From Marsupella aquatica (Eukaryota > Marchantiophyta): a DNA stretch of 64,000 bases. Position numbers and translations under genes: made by a program. How positions within the stretch are numbered: the first letter of the stretch is position 1; each line of letters opens with the position of its first letter. This document shows, piece after piece, positions 1 to 13,589 of the stretch. The stretch covers positions 11,656,001 to 11,720,000 of the forward strand of contig OZ316896.1 of the NCBI GenBank assembly GCA_973895155.1, written 5' to 3'. The notes beneath the pieces were generated by a model, which did not search any database, was not told the origin of the DNA, and worked only from the letters and a program-made list of their open reading frames with translations.

Positions 1-119
1 CGACAAACATATTGCTCTACGACTCCGTCATGACTCAAAGGTGACAAGTTCATAAGAGAGCAAAGTGATAATGAGCTGTAAATCCTACGGATGAGAATGC
101 AAAGAGTAGAATTGACCTG

Positions 120-3100
120 TTACTCTTCTTCTTCGTTGTCTGGCTCATCAAAAATTGGCTTAGGCTGCGTTTCTGCATATGCTGGTCCAAAGAAACTGGG
201 TTCCTTGGCAGCAGCATCTGCATGTTTCAGGATGGCCTCACGAGGATCTTCCTCCATCCAGGTTTGTTTTATCAATCCACCCTCCTGAGAAAGAACCAAT
301 TGTTTCGGACATTAACCCCGTGCATCTCAGTGCTTCCCGTTTACAGTACAGGTAATGAACAGAATATAAAATGCGGATACGGGAACGAACAAATGTAGGC
401 ATAGTCACCTTCATCAGATACTGCGTAAGAAGACTGCCTTTTGTAGTCCCAATTCTTCCACCAAACCCGGGCCCTGTGACTGGCAAGTCAGGTCGCCTCG
501 ACTTGATTGGATCAACTAGAGCTTTCTCACGTTGTCGTTTCCTGCTGGATTCATCTCTGAACATAGGCAGCGCATGAGGACTGTGAATCACAGGTTTAGC
601 CACAAAGTCGTCTACGGACTTCTTCCGCGGGGCTCGTGACACGCATACTAGGGCACCCCTGACACTCATCGAAGGATCATATAGAACTCGTGTACATCCT
701 TCGGTCCTGTTGCCTGAAGTCACAAAAATCTGCAGAAAGGCCAAGCCACGGTCGGAAACTTCACTGAGGCAATGATCGAATGTGGCTATTTATGTGAGCA
801 AAGCAGATGGATGCGATAATTCCCTCAATGGATTCAAGGAACAGAGATACAAACCTTCAAATTCGTGGACGGAATCAATCGTTTATGTCAAACAGCCATT
901 GCAATTAACACATTCATGACTGCTTTACCCAATTCACAATAACAAAAACAACTGGCATATAAAAGACTATAACACAGAAGAAAGACGGGACCTGATTGAG
1001 CCGTGGATGCCAGACACTGCACACACCACTGTGGTTGGCTGACAACCCGAGTTTGTGCGTAAGTTCAAGACGAGTTTTGTCAAAGAACATAAGTGCACCG
1101 TTGCCACCTTTCTCTGCCGATGTACCTGTGAGGATCAGACGCTCATCTGGACTAAAGGAGACATTGGTCTGGGCGTATGAATTGCTCAAGTCCTCAAATA
1201 CTTTCAGAGCCTTCTTACTCTGGCGAAGATCCCAAACCTGAAACAGAAACAAAAAGATTCAGACGAGTTCACAGTTTCAACTGGAAGACGACTCCTCCGG
1301 CATTCTAATATCGGACAGAATGATCATATTCTGTCAGAGCTAACTATGTAGAATTTAGAGATTTTCAACATCACCAAGCATATATGTATTGACTACCCTG
1401 TATAAGCACTCAGCACTTGAAGCAGAGACATCAGCACATTCTACCGGAGTCTTATGACTCCAGAAAACTTCTCAAACTCAATTGCCCAGTGTGTGCTGAC
1501 CTTCATGGTGGAATCCGTACTTCTAGAGAGCAGTGTGTGTCCATCAGCTGAGAAACACAGTCCAGTCACATCATCGCCTCCTTCGTGAGCTTTCTCTATG
1601 AAAATATCGGGTCTAGAACCCCAACCAGCTTTAACATTCCAAACCTGTTCCAGAGGGAATGGTAGACTTTAGTGGTAAAGAATACACATTGAAGACTGCA
1701 TAGAATACATAGCCAAAAACTGGCATGAATGTCCCTTCCAGACCAGGAAAAAGAAGCTAATTTGGGCTAAGCGAATAGTTCCTCGAGTTTGTGGTAGTCC
1801 TGAATTCAGGACTACCACAAATTGGCGGATTGATCAGGGAATTTTCGCTCTAACTTGCGAGGCATGCCGTCAAAGCATCCGAACACTACACGTACCACAA
1901 CAGGAATCCTAGTCTCGAGGGTGAAGCGATTAACTCCTAGCTTACGCATAGTCAGCATTCTTTTGCTCAAAAGGATAGGAGGGACAGGAACAGACCTGCA
2001 CGGATCCATCTGCAAGACCACCGGCAAGACATTTCCCATCTGTCCCCCAACAGCAGCTGGTTACAGACACACGGCCAGGCCTAGCAAGCTTGGGTTTTAT
2101 AACCTGCATGGGCAGTTATGGTTTCACGGGAATGGTCAGGAGTCAACAGTGGTCTAGCCTTACAGAAACAAGCTAGTCTGCTAGAGCAAGCTACAACGTC
2201 TGCAGGACAAGTCAATTCCATCCTAAAAACAACGGTGTTTACAACGTGATTCAAGTAATTTGTTTAGTTACTTGGATAATGGCACGAATATATAATAAAA
2301 GGCTTTCAAGGAGTCTTGCTAACTTTCAAGGGACAATATTTTGAATGGGTTAACGACTTTTCTCACCTGCTTTTGTGATTTGAAGTCAGTAACGTCCCAA
2401 ATACGAAGAGACCCATCTTCTGAAGAGGTTAAGGCCTTTTCACGATCCTTGGGATGCCATTGGCCTGCAGTTAGTCCCGATATGTGACCCTTAGTGTTCT
2501 TGAGGTCACGTATATACATATCACCTTTTAGAAACTCGCCTAGAGTAAATCCATCTCTATCATAAATCTGCAGAGAATAGCACACAGACGCGTCGAAGAA
2601 TTAGGCCAATCTCAACAATGTTCAGTTTGGACAGAAACGCCTTCGACCGTGGCCTCAATGTTCCTCGCATTGATGTCTGTACCTAATTCAGACCTATGAA
2701 AACTCTCCAAGAGTTTGTGAATCAAGAACCCCTATTTCAAGAAAACTAATGGAGAGGAAAGGGACCTTCAAGGCCACAGCTTGCAACATCCTTGCATTAA
2801 CCAATTTTGATTCAGAAAGCAAACAGGTCATTGCCACCTAGATGGAAGATTACACACCTTTGCTTGCGCAGCGCCAGTGACAGCTATGAACTGATCAGCA
2901 GTGGGGCTCCAACTCAGGGACCGAACTTGGTGACCTTCACTTGGTTGGAGCTGACGAAAGGATCGTAGCTGCGAATTCATTCCTTGAAAGTCGTACATGC
3001 TTACCATATAATCATAACTGCCTGCCAGGACACGAGACCCGGTAGGATCCACGGCAAGAGCAGAAACAACCTGCAAGCGAGTGCGACCATATTCCCATGA

Positions 3101-3568
3101 GCAAATTCTGTGAGTTTGTGTGCTTCCATTGCCGAATGAGAAAGAAGCAATTTCAACTGTACAATACAAACTCACAAGGCGTCTCATGATCTTCTCAGCC
3201 AGACGATTGACCCTTAAACTCACTCGACAGCATGCATTCAAATTAACTGGGAGAAAAGATGAAACAAACCTTCGTGGGCCCTTTGAGCGAAATTTCGTTG
3301 CTCAGGGGAACTTGAAATTCATCTCCTTTGTCCTCGGCATCACCACCATCATCGTCGTCGTCGTGGTTCTCCCCGTCTTCACTATCGCCGTTGACCTTCG
3401 CCAAATCCCTTTTAATCAGTCCCGCTTGAAAACGATGCCGTTCTTCATCGTCTTCAAACTCGTCCTCAACACCACTACTGGTGTGAGTGTTGCTCAACCT
3501 GCTAGGTCTTGGTGGACCCATCATCGTGAACAGAGGACCGCCCCTCAACCTTTCCCACGCTCTTTGAA
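120..3568 (-). CDS. WDR70-type WD40-repeat protein, eight exons recognised
   Basis: Exons read on the minus strand are 3568-3270, 3070-2858, 2567-2367, 2103-1996, 1644-1501, 1237-992, 729-409 and 284-120 (stop). All junctions are GT-AG and in phase. WD40 blades carry WDR70 signatures such as SYDYMVSMYDFQGMNS, SSEDGSLRIWDV and VTGPGFGG, and an acidic tail ends the protein. WDR70/Gastrulation-defective-1 proteins are nuclear and linked in other eukaryotes to DNA-damage-related chromatin marking; its role here is inferred from family only. The first exon has an acceptor at 3569-3570, so it is probably not the true first exon. From the first in-frame ATG (3524) the product is about 550 residues, roughly 100 short of usual plant members. 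The expected N-terminal block was not seen in the 400 bases upstream. Identity is very likely; the 5' end is unresolved. Confidence 0.9.
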
Positions 3569-5955
3569 CTAAGGAAGGAAAATTAGAGGACCTAATGAAT
3601 CGTTGTGCTCACATTCCTTGGACGAAAGGGCAGGTCCACGTCGAGAAGAAACATTACGAGTCCAAACTGATTGTTACTAGCAGAAACAGTGCGGGTTTCT
3701 TTCCCTCCTTCCAATCCTCCAAACTGGAGTTATGCATACTCAATCATTACGTAGCGATTGATCGATTACGAGACAGGTTCGGGCCTCGGGGAAGAATGTC
3801 ACGGAATTCAGAACTCACTCCCTCCCTTCCACTCAAAACCCCTCGAAGAAGCCTTTAGGGTTCCAGATTTGTGCTACAGCTCGCTCGTTGACGGGACCAG
3901 TTCTCAGGTCGCGTTTTGAGTGTTCTCTTGGTTTGTAAAATAATATGATTCACTTTTCGAGCTTCTACTGCGGTGATTGCTCCGGAATGTCGATGAACGC
4001 CATCGCTGTTAGTAAAGGGTTGTATAGAGAAATAGGTAGGCTTCAGGTTGAGGAAGATGATTTCATTCGACGATGGTTCAGCAAAATGCTTCAGAGGGGA
4101 GGGAAGTTACGTGCAGGCTTGTTCTCCTTTCCTCTCATGGGGATCCTCACTCATGTCACATGAAGCCTCCTCCCCTTCACTCCAATTCTTAATGTTTTTT
4201 TTTAAAAAATTTCTTGTTTGAGAACCCCCTTTAGATCTATATTTATTTTTCAATCTTGCACATCCTTTGCTAGAATAGGTTGTTTTATCCTTCTATTCAA
4301 GTTATATTAAAATTATTTTTCATACACTATAAATACCTAGACCCTAAGCTATCTATTCTGAAGGGTGTGATGGAATCACAAAGTTATGAGAACCAAACAT
4401 TTCGCCCCCTCCCCTCTTAAGTAGAGCTTAGAGTTCTGTTTCCTAAGTTTGTGGTTTTGAATAATTTAAGTGTCGCTAGCTTAACTCATTATGAGAAAAA
4501 CATGAGAGTGCCCACCATTTTTTGAAAGTATTCACAATAGTTTAGAAGCTAAACAATTTTCTACTGGAAAACTGACATGTGGGGATAGAAATGGGGCCAA
4601 CACTTTGTAAAGGAATAAGTGGTGAAGAGAATACACTTTGTAAAGAAATAAGCATTGAGACACAAATACCAAATAACCCAAAGTTATTTATTCTTGCTTT
4701 AAAAAGGTTACTAAAAAATCCATGCAAACTCTAAAAAGGAATGATTAATTATTCTTCTCAACATGTGAATCCTTTTGAGAGTGAATTACTACAAGACAAA
4801 CTATTTCATCTTTTTGGGGGGAATCTTCACACTTTTAGGTACCTTAAGGAATTTTATTTTTCTCATTTATCTAGATACAATAGTCCTAAAAGATTTTTAT
4901 TACCATTTGGGGAAAGTTGTTTAAAGTTGGAGCAACCCGGCTGAAACTCCTCCCTTGTGTGTTTAAAAAAGAGTTGTGGACCAGAACCAATCCTGCCCGA
5001 CCGATATTGGCCTGAACTTGTTTTTTCCTGCATCATTGGATTGCCAACATACCCCACCTAAAGCCTGCCTGCTTGCCTGCAAAAATAGTTGTCCTAAATA
5101 AAGGCCAAATAGCTTCCTGCCAAACGGAAACTTACTTTGGTACGTGTCAGAAACTTCTCAAATGAGCATCTAGACATCTCTGCCCCATGATAGAATGCCC
5201 ATCTCGCTCATGATAAAGGGCATCAGTTTAAAAACTGGAATTCTAAGCTTTAGGGTTTTGAGTCTCAATTAATTCCAACTGTCGAAGTCAAATTACACCT
5301 CTTCCAGTTGAGTTAGTGACCCTACTGTAGTTGATGTACACTTGCCTGACTACACCTTCCTTGAAAGTAAATAGAATTGAAAACAAAAAAAAATCTTTAC
5401 TCTTTTCCCTTATCTTTGCATATCTATTTTTTGTGCATCTTTTACATTTGTCTTATTTTCATTATACATATTGTCCTATTCGAGTTAAGGTCTAGAGTTT
5501 TCACTCTAGACTCTAGCCCTTAATTAATCTGTGGACCCCCATGTTATTTTAGAGTTTGTTATCTAGAAATTGAATCCTAGAGGACCTCCAAATCTAAAGA
5601 AAAAAATTCCAAAATGGACAAGTCAATGTTTGACACTTGAAACAGTTGCCAAACTTACCAAGGCAGCCATAATTAACATCAATTACAAAACTAGCTGTAA
5701 TGTGAACTACTGTTTAATGTGTGGGTAACTTAATTGCCCACTTTAGCAAAACGGTGCTCGATGGTTTCCTCCATGGTACCGAAGGGATGCTGGATGCACT
5801 CAAGTTGTATCGAAAGTAATCACTTTTCAATTCCTACACGCAAATAGACGAAAAGAGATAAGTCATTGGTGTCATCAAATCACTAACTTCACATAATTGT
5901 TTAAGACAAAAGTTTCATGGAAACAAATCTCCAATTGTGGAATTCGGAATGGATT

Positions 5956-6175
5956 GAAAGCTAGAGAAGTTTAGAAACTCATGACCATTTTAGTACTTGA
6001 TAAAATTTCTCAATATCACACTCATTGCAAAGCTAGAGAACTTGGGAAACTTATAATCTTTTCAAAACTCAACTAAATCTATCAATGTTAAGTTCATTAA
6101 AAAGCTAAAGAAACTCTAAAATTCATAATCTCCTTAGTACTCGATAAAATCTGTCAATTTTAGGTTCATTCTCAT
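5956..6175. repeat. Imperfect tandem repeat, three units of about 73 bp
   Basis: Each unit begins near AAAGCTA(G/A)AGAA and ends near TC(A/T)TT after a TGATAAAAT-like core. The units are clearly diverged, so the repeat is old. Confidence 0.6.
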
Positions 6176-6598
6176 CGAAGGGGTCAACATTTCAGGGGTT
6201 GTATAACATAGATTTTTATTCACGTTAGAGATTACAAAATCATGGGTAAAATTTATTTTTCAAATTACTTACTCAATTCTTATCGAATGGTGACAATGTT
6301 GAGCTCATTAGGACTGTCTCTTCAAGATCTTTCCAATGCCATATTATACGTGAGTTTTCGTTATAATTTGACTCAACAATATCAAATCAAAAATTGCTGT
6401 CGGGAAAATTTTATGTTTTGAATAATCAAAATGTAAATAAAATCGATACTAGGAATAGTTTTATCTCAATCTTTTTGTCTTTTGATTTGTATGTCAATTT
6501 TTTAATATTTTTTTTACTGCATAGCATCCCAATTTTTACAACAAAGTTGTCACAAACATGAATGCAGAAATTAATTTTATCCAAAAACAAGTCTCTTC

Positions 6599-6676
6599 GT
6601 GTTTGGAGCATACCATGATCATGTGGCGTGGTGTGAAGTGTTTGGAGCATACCATGATCATGTGGCGTGGTGTGAA
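6599..6676. repeat. Perfect tandem duplication of 39 bp
   Basis: A 39-base block starting GTGTTTGGAGCATACCATGA at 6599 is repeated without change at 6638, so it is recent. It contains the palindrome CATGATCATG. It lies about 300 bases upstream of the ACC-synthase-like start. Confidence 0.85.
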
Positions 6677-6975
6677 GCTGAAAAGGACCCCTAATGGGGG
6701 TCTGTAAAAATAGCTTGTGATTGGGATTATATAGTAAGATGGTTAAATTTGACCTCGTAGTTAATCATAACTATTCATTTAGAAACTATACATTTGTGCT
6801 TATTCGTATGTTGAACCATACGTTTCTGATCCACCACACTGCAATGAAACAGCTCAGCATTCATGCAAATCAGCACAAATTCTGCTTCGACAACATTTCG
6901 GAACCCATAAGAATATAACCCGTATAACTTGTTGCCGGGGAGCATCAACATCGAGAGAGTGAATTTTTCGGAGAC

Positions 6976-9511
6976 TTGCTGCAGGGGATGATGTTTCTGA
7001 GTCCGCCGACGAACAGAATCAACGAATTTCTCGGGCCACGTCTCGATGAGGACCTGAATCAGCTTGACAAGACTTTAGTGTCGCGTTTTGGCGCCACAGA
7101 GCTTCGGCATCTGAGAAGTAATCGGTCAGTATCAAAGAGAGCTGCCCAATTCTACCGTGGTTTGCAGATGTCCTGTGGTGCTCAGGAAGCAGTTGTGGCC
7201 GACAGGGCTTTGGCTGTAATTGGAGGAGACCTGCATGTGGCTTCCTATTACCTGGGCTGGCAGGAAGCTCAAAAAAATGCGTATCATGAACAGATGAATC
7301 CTGCAGGATGCATTCAATTGGGATTGTCCGAGAATCAGGTCGGGGATTTGATATTATTGCGCTGCTTTGCTTTGCTTTGCGTTGAGTTGAGTTGTTTGAA
7401 GGTCCACCCGTCCGAACAGAGGATACGCAAGATAATGTGATTAGAAGTTCAAGTAGAACATGAAGAGTTGGTCCAATTTTTTTTCAAATTTATAGTCTCG
7501 TAATTTGTTGAATCGGAGCTCCACAAAGCCCATCATGTACATATGAATCGCCCAAGTATTCCCAACACAGAGAACCCGAATTTCGGTCCTGGTGCTGAAA
7601 TTTGGAAGTAGAAGCCAATGTCAGAGATGCTTGCCATTCCGTGATGAACATAGATTCTGTATACTGAGCACGCAGTGGATTTTGTGCATCCAACGCTTGC
7701 CACGATGGCACCTGCCAAATGACACATCAGCTAATGAGAATGCGTTTATAGCCAAATGTCTCATCAGCTAATAAATGCATTCTCATAACCAGTTGCCATT
7801 TGCTTGTTCTCTCCGTGAAGATGTTCTTACTGATATGAAGTTTGAATACAACTATAATGGGAGGTCTTGCAGCTGTCACTCGATTTGCTCGAGCATTGGC
7901 TTTCTACTCATGACACTGCTCCTACACCAGATTTAGAGAGCGTCATTGGCTTCAGGGCCATTGCAGGCTATCCAGATGTTTATCATGGCCTCAGTCTTTT
8001 TAGATCGGTAAGAATATATTAAGCTCACTCTTGCTTCATGGCAAACAAATGCGAAAAGTAAAGATGTGCCCTTTGACATTGTGGTTTATGACAGATAGTA
8101 TTTTTATACACGGGACATTACTTCCGCAGTTAGTTACTTCTGTTGGTATCGATCTTCAACTGCGCTCTGAAGACGTTTGCTTTGCTTCTTGTACTGTTGC
8201 AGCTTTTGGCAAGCTTCATGGATGATACTTTTGCAGGTGGAGTGCAGTTCCATGCAGATCAGATGGTTGTCACCACCGGTGCAACTGCAGCAATTGAGTT
8301 GCTAGCCTTCTGTTTGGCTGACCCGGGAGACGCGTTCCTTGTGCCATCCCCATATTATCCAGGGTATGTTCACCAATTCTTATATTTCCTGTCATTTGCC
8401 ATTTGACAGGACCTTCAGTGCACATTCATACTCGTTGTACTCAACCTCGAGCGAGTAAAGGTTTTTGGCCTTCGGTGATGTAAAGCTAACGTCTTAGTTT
8501 ATCTCTTTTGTATTACCTACATTTCCCTTCGTCAAACGAGAAGAGATTAAAGTATTTGATAACTCATGACTGCGTTTCGCCCTATACAAAAAGATACAGC
8601 ACGCGCGTGTGTTAATACTTGTGTTGCCTTTCGTCAGATTCGATAGGGACATCTCGTTTCGAAGCCAAGTGAGTCTCGTACCAGTACAAAGCTCAAGCGA
8701 AAACAAGTTCTTAATGACAAGAGAGGCGCTTGAGCAAGCCCACAATCATACTTTGATGACAGGACGAAAAGTAAAAGCAATTCTTATGACATCTCCATCA
8801 AATCCGCTCGGGTTAACATACGATGAGGACTACTTAGGGCTTGTACTTGACTTTATCAAGGAGAAGGATCTGCATCTAATCTGTGATGAGATATATGCAG
8901 GCACTACCCATGGCGAGTCCAAGTTTGTCAGCATTGCTGGATTGTCAGGTTCTCAATCTCACTCCAGCAGAGTGCACATTGTCTATGGACTTTCAAAAAT
9001 TTTAGGTCTCCCTGGATATCGCGTTGGGCTGCTATATTCTTGGAACTCGCAGGTTCTAGATGCAGCAAGAAAGATGACTCGCTTCAGTTCTCTCTCGACT
9101 CATACACAACAGTTACTAGTTGCTCTACTCTCGGACAGGCAATTTCTAAGGTCATATATATCTGAGAATCAGAGAAGACTTGGTGAAAGATGGCAGCTTG
9201 TGCGTCATGGTCTGGAGGAGGCTGGCATGGAATTTATCGAATGTACAAGTGGATTTTTCTGCTGGGTAAACTTAGGAAATCTCCTAGATGCTCGAACTAG
9301 AGATGACGAACTGAAACTGTTCAAGAAATTGCTGTATGAAGTAGGAATAAACGTGACACCAGGATCTGCCTGCCACTGTGACGAACCAGGATGGTTCAGG
9401 CTTTGCTTTGCTTTTGTAGATGATGAAACAATTGCAGTGGCCCTCAACCGTATTCAGCAATTCGCTGTTTTGACTGAACGAGGTAAACAAAGCAGAGTGA
9501 GGTATCTGTAG
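6976..9511 (+). CDS. ACC-synthase-like PLP-dependent aminotransferase (class I/II fold)
   Basis: Four exons: 6976-7338, 7873-8007, 8203-8363 and 8638-9511. All introns are GT-AG, phases agree, and the product is about 510 residues. The family pattern is clear: a GLSENQ block before intron 1, TTGATAAIELLAFCLADPGD, PSPYYPG, SNPLG, CDEIYAG, and the PLP-lysine block GLSKILGLPGYRVG, then a C-terminal EPGWFRLCFA block. These match the 1-aminocyclopropane-1-carboxylate synthase family. Members from non-seed plants are not all proven ACC synthases; some family members act as C-S lyases or aminotransferases, so substrate is left open. The start could also be the second ATG at 6991. An unusually long N-terminus of about 120 residues precedes the first intron. 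No neighbour suggests a pathway. Confidence 0.88.
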
Positions 9512-12469
9512 GTGTGTTATAATTACAGGAATAATTCCTCTGTTGCTTCGAGTTGAAGTGTTTTTGCCAAAAATCAGAGTTTATAGTAAATTAACCATTC
9601 TGCCTGCTAGAACAACTTAAGTTTATTGTTGTGTTGTTCGACTCTTTAGGGAAATTCTGTCGATGGATTTTCTGATAATTATTGTAGTCCTGAATCTCTT
9701 TGTTTAGATAAAATAGCAAACCCCGCCAGATTTTTTCCGTCTTCAACCTTGTTGATGAAAATATCTTTGTTTGCCAAACACATTTGTCGAAACGGAAACG
9801 TTGACCTCTGCATATGGTTTCAGCTTCTGGCTTCAGACTGACATTCTCCAGCCTGAGAACATGTAGTGACAGAACAAACTTAATCTTGCAGCAGGTCTAA
9901 CTCGGGTCGAAATTTTCTGCATCTCAGTGGAATTGTTCATAAGTAAAAGACCTTCTTCAGGCTTAGATTTCAATCTAGCCTGTCTTGAATTTTTTGCTTC
10001 TCCAGATGGTAATCATGACTCTCCTATGATCTCATCTAACCAGTGCCCAACGTTATCTTGCGAGTCATGACTCTCCAGTGATCTGATCTTAACCTCTCCG
10101 ACTTTGTTTATTGCCTCTCTATCGAATCCTTCCTGCGATTAACATTTAGTTTGCCTTTTCTGTGCGTTTCTCTCACTGGGACTCAAACTCAAAGGAAAAT
10201 CCCTACAACGCTTACCATAGGTGCTAGGATTTGTTGTAGGACTACTGGAAGTTTTCATTGGAAAAAACACCACAACCCGCATTTGAGAGAATGAACTATT
10301 TTGTAGAGAGATATAGGGGAATATTTAGCGACAAAGCAAACTCCATGTCATGCACTCTAAGACATCCTATCCCCGAATTGCTAGATTTCTACACACTATA
10401 ACATCCAGTGCCACTCATTTTGGTGAGTTGTTGGTTTACAAATTGTCATCTGGGTGGGGAAAAATCTTTGTCTTTAGTTGAAAGACTATTTTTGGTCATT
10501 GTTTGATCAACGAAAAACACCTCCCTGTGTGCCTTGCTCGCGCTGCAGTGCCCCAACCCCAACCTGGGGTCCAACATTCTCCCTTTGTATTTCTTGTTGC
10601 CCATTTCATAAAAAACCCACCAGCGCTTTAAGATCACCTATGGACCCGGCCTGTGGATATTAAGTTGTGGTCTATCTTACATAGACAAGGATTATGACAC
10701 CTCCAAAGAGATGCAAAAATGGCACGCTTGGCCGGACCACCCACCGCTGAGTGCACCTCAAGACAAAAGTCAATCAGCCTCTCATACGCTTTACTTGACT
10801 GCATTAGTGTTCGGGTCTCGGTAACTCAAAATATGACATATATACGGTGTACGACATCCCTGCATACCATGATAAATATGGTTATTTTCCTTCAATCAAT
10901 GAATGCAACCACATTTTGATGTGTGATTACCGGCAGGGATAGTGTTCTTGTGCAACTGTCCGTCCCTTGACCAGGAGGGAGTGATGATGGATTTCAGCTG
11001 ATCATAATTGACAGATGGTCTGTGAGGGTTTTTAGAATATATCCTCCCCTCATATGTGCTTATGGGGACGTCCCACCCCGACACACCTTTGGCCCCTAAC
11101 CCGTGTCTAATTGCAATCATAACTTCTACATTGTGCTTGTGTTGATGATGCTACACATAACATTGCGATCAGGTTGCCTTGGAGCTCATGATGGTGCGAC
11201 TGGAAATCACTCATGACCACCTTCTTGGACTGAGGGGTATTGCAATGGTTCCTCAACACTTTCTCTGTGTGCTTCGCTTTGCCATCCATGCGTCACTCTT
11301 CGTGCCTCACCCTTGGTAATTGTGAGGAGTGTCTTCTGTTAAAGTATCTTCCACATCGTATTTCTCGGTATGTGCTGTACCAAAGGTTTAAATCTACATT
11401 TAGGCTATTTATGCCTCATGATCTATCTACCTGGCTACTATAATAAACAATCCCTTCCGAAGGCAAGGTGTGGTTGTTTTACAAACTCTCTTTTGGTGGG
11501 AGCCACTTTTGGCTGTCCAATCAAAAAGGAGATTTCTCACAATCATCAGATCTTGGAAATAAGGTTTGTGAAAGGAATCTAGACATGGATATACATGACA
11601 CAAGATGGGATGGATATGGATACCATGGTTGTTTGGGTGTGCTGTTAAGATGATGGGACAGTCCTCAACCGCAAATGTGACTTGCACCTACTCATATCCG
11701 CTCTGGCATGGCCTAACTCCAGCATTGGGTACTCCTAATGTTTGTGATTGGAGTGGCCATTCAAGATTTGGCTAAGGATGAGGAGACCATGATGAATATA
11801 AACGGGACAACTAGGGACCATTGGGTTTAGCATGGCATGAGCTTGTGACAATACCCTCAAAATCTAAAGTAAGAGATTCATTGAACATAGAGAGCTCCAA
11901 AGATGATTATGAGCACACTGTTGCATTCAGACCATTGAGAGGGTATAAATGCATGAGTTTGCTAAAGAAAATGGTTGTTTGCATACTGTGTCATCGGAGA
12001 ACTATGAAGTTGGAAAATGAAAGTATAGCATTGCACAAGCCTGATCAAAACTATGTGAGGCATGTCCTCAACAAACGTACAAATCTCCAGTTAGGGTCCG
12101 GGCATGATTCAGGTACAAAGGTGGGGTGTTTTGATGAGCACGCATGGACCAGAATGGTGCCATGGGCATAGCTTTGAGCTTCCAGGATGTTTGTCGGTTG
12201 AATCAAGACTACTAGGGTGTCCGGGCTACTTGAGCACTCATTCAAGCCGTCCCATCAGTTGGTCAATCTGGCATAAGGTTGGAGACCGGAAAATAGAGGT
12301 GTGACAAGAGGCGGCAGGTCTTCAAAAGTATATATAAGGGGAGTGGTGTCTCCTTTGGTGACTAGGGGCTGAGCCCAAGGCATGGGGCACAACAATTGTG
12401 CTACCAAAGAAAGAGACCACAAAAAAGTCAGATATCTTTGCTTAAGGAAAAAGGAGGGTTTTGGTTGGA

Positions 12470-12550
12470 GTACATCTGGGTTACAAAAGTACATGGGAGC
12501 ATTTTGGGAAATGAGGAGGTCCATCTGGGCTTAAACCTGGGTCTGACCAA
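12470..12550 (+). repeat. Dispersed repeat copy related to the 24.8-25.9 kb foldback family
   Basis: The segment starting CTGGGTTACAAAAGTA and ending CTGGGTCTGACCAAGGG closely matches 25570-25650 and 25770-25855. It marks a fragment of the same repeat family about 13 kb away. Confidence 0.7.
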
Positions 12551-12740
12551 GGGCATGGCAAAAATAGTGCACTTTTCTTATTTGGATGCTCAGATAGACC
12601 AAGCACCTGAACCTCACTTCCAGGAGGGACCCACACACCTGACAGTAAGGAGAAAAGAAAATTAAACTGAGTGTGAGCGCCTCATTGACTGAGATTTGGG
12701 ATGTACTTTAGCTGACATGTAGTATTCCGTCCATGTTTGG

Positions 12741-12850
12741 CAGCCCTTCTGTCAGGCCTTCCAGGAGTCAGGCTTTGTATTGACATTGCTTGTGAAAGTA
12801 GTCAGCAGCCATTCAGTCAAGCCTTCCAGGAGACATGCTTTGTATTAACA
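12741..12850. repeat. Diverged tandem duplication, about 64-bp period
   Basis: A block starting CAGCCCTTCTGTCAGGCCTT recurs at 12805 as CAGCCATTCAGTCAAGCCTT, each followed by a CAGG...GCTTTGTATT stretch. Confidence 0.6.
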
Positions 12851-12869
12851 CTATTTTGTATCGACATTG

Positions 12870-13191
12870 TGTTAGGATGTTGACTCAACCTTGGCTAGGT
12901 TAACTAGAGTAAGCTAACTGGAGTTAACATTAGTTGCCTAGACTCTCCATGAAGGGATAACCTTCTTTGTATCCGATGGAGAGAGAACACTTAGTGGAGA
13001 ACTTTGTGTGAGAATGTGAGAGCTTGGACCATGGAGCTGTGATGATATGTACTTTTTGTGTTCATAGTGAAGCGCTTGGTGCGGCCTGGACGTAGCCCTA
13101 ATGGGGTGAACCACATATTTTTGTGTGAGTGTACTCGAGTGCTATATGAACGATGATTATGAGATGTCATGCTGTCCGTTTTGATCCTACA
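12870..13191 (+). mobile_element. Copia-type LTR (322 bp) of an older plus-strand element
   Basis: The segment begins TGTTAGGATG and ends GATCCTACA, giving TG...CA ends. Directly after it lies ATTGGTATTAGAGC (13192-13205), the usual Copia primer-binding site for initiator tRNA-Met. An internal block GTAGCCCTAATGGGGTGAAC is shared, reversed, with the solo LTR at 47831-48174. Only the 5' LTR and the first bases of the internal region are present here, because the minus-strand Copia element inserted at 13226. Confidence 0.75.
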
Positions 13192-13225
13192 ATTGGTATT
13201 AGAGCAACCCTAGGAGTGACAATAG

Positions 13226-13522
13226 TGTAGGAAAACCGTCAGCTCCAGACTAAACAGCAATGCGGAACATGAGAGCACTCAATCTCACACTACACCAACA
13301 AGACACCACGATCATGGAGAAACTCCTGAAGAATCCATAGCTCATGAGATTGAACATGTGAAGAATGAGGGAGAGAATGCTCTCCCTCCAACCTATACCC
13401 CCCAAGGGGGACTAAGATGTGTGGGCCTAAATAAGTGGATCTTATCCTAAATTAACCAAGGGTCAATTAACCCTAGTAAGGCCAAACTAACTATAGTCGG
13501 GAACTCGAGTCAATTCCTAACA
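13226..13522 (-). repeat. 3' LTR of the minus-strand Copia element (297 bp)
   Basis: On the minus strand it runs TGTTAGGAATTGACT...CCTACA. It matches the 5' LTR except for about 130 extra bases in its middle. Confidence 0.85.
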
Positions 13523-13589
13523 ATCTCCACCTTGACTCCAGTTCACACAATGAGTCAGGTGATAAACAATATGTAACTAAGTAACATAT

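Larger units (their letters stand above)
3571..6975. other. Intergenic, AT-rich, no supported gene
   Basis: Short ORFs occur (for example 3945-4163 plus) but have no recognisable family and no splice-supported extension. The only structure seen is two small tandem repeats, listed separately. Confidence 0.6.
9512..12869. other. Intergenic with decayed repeat sequence
   Basis: No gene can be supported. From about 10.4 kb base composition and scattered broken ORFs suggest old retroelement remains. A TATATAA at 12331 could be an old LTR promoter, but no LTR pair was found. Family not identified. Confidence 0.45.

Noticed and set aside
11107-12171. Possible gypsy-type remnants
   Set aside because: Fragments look coding-like but no protease, RT, integrase or RNase H motif could be identified.
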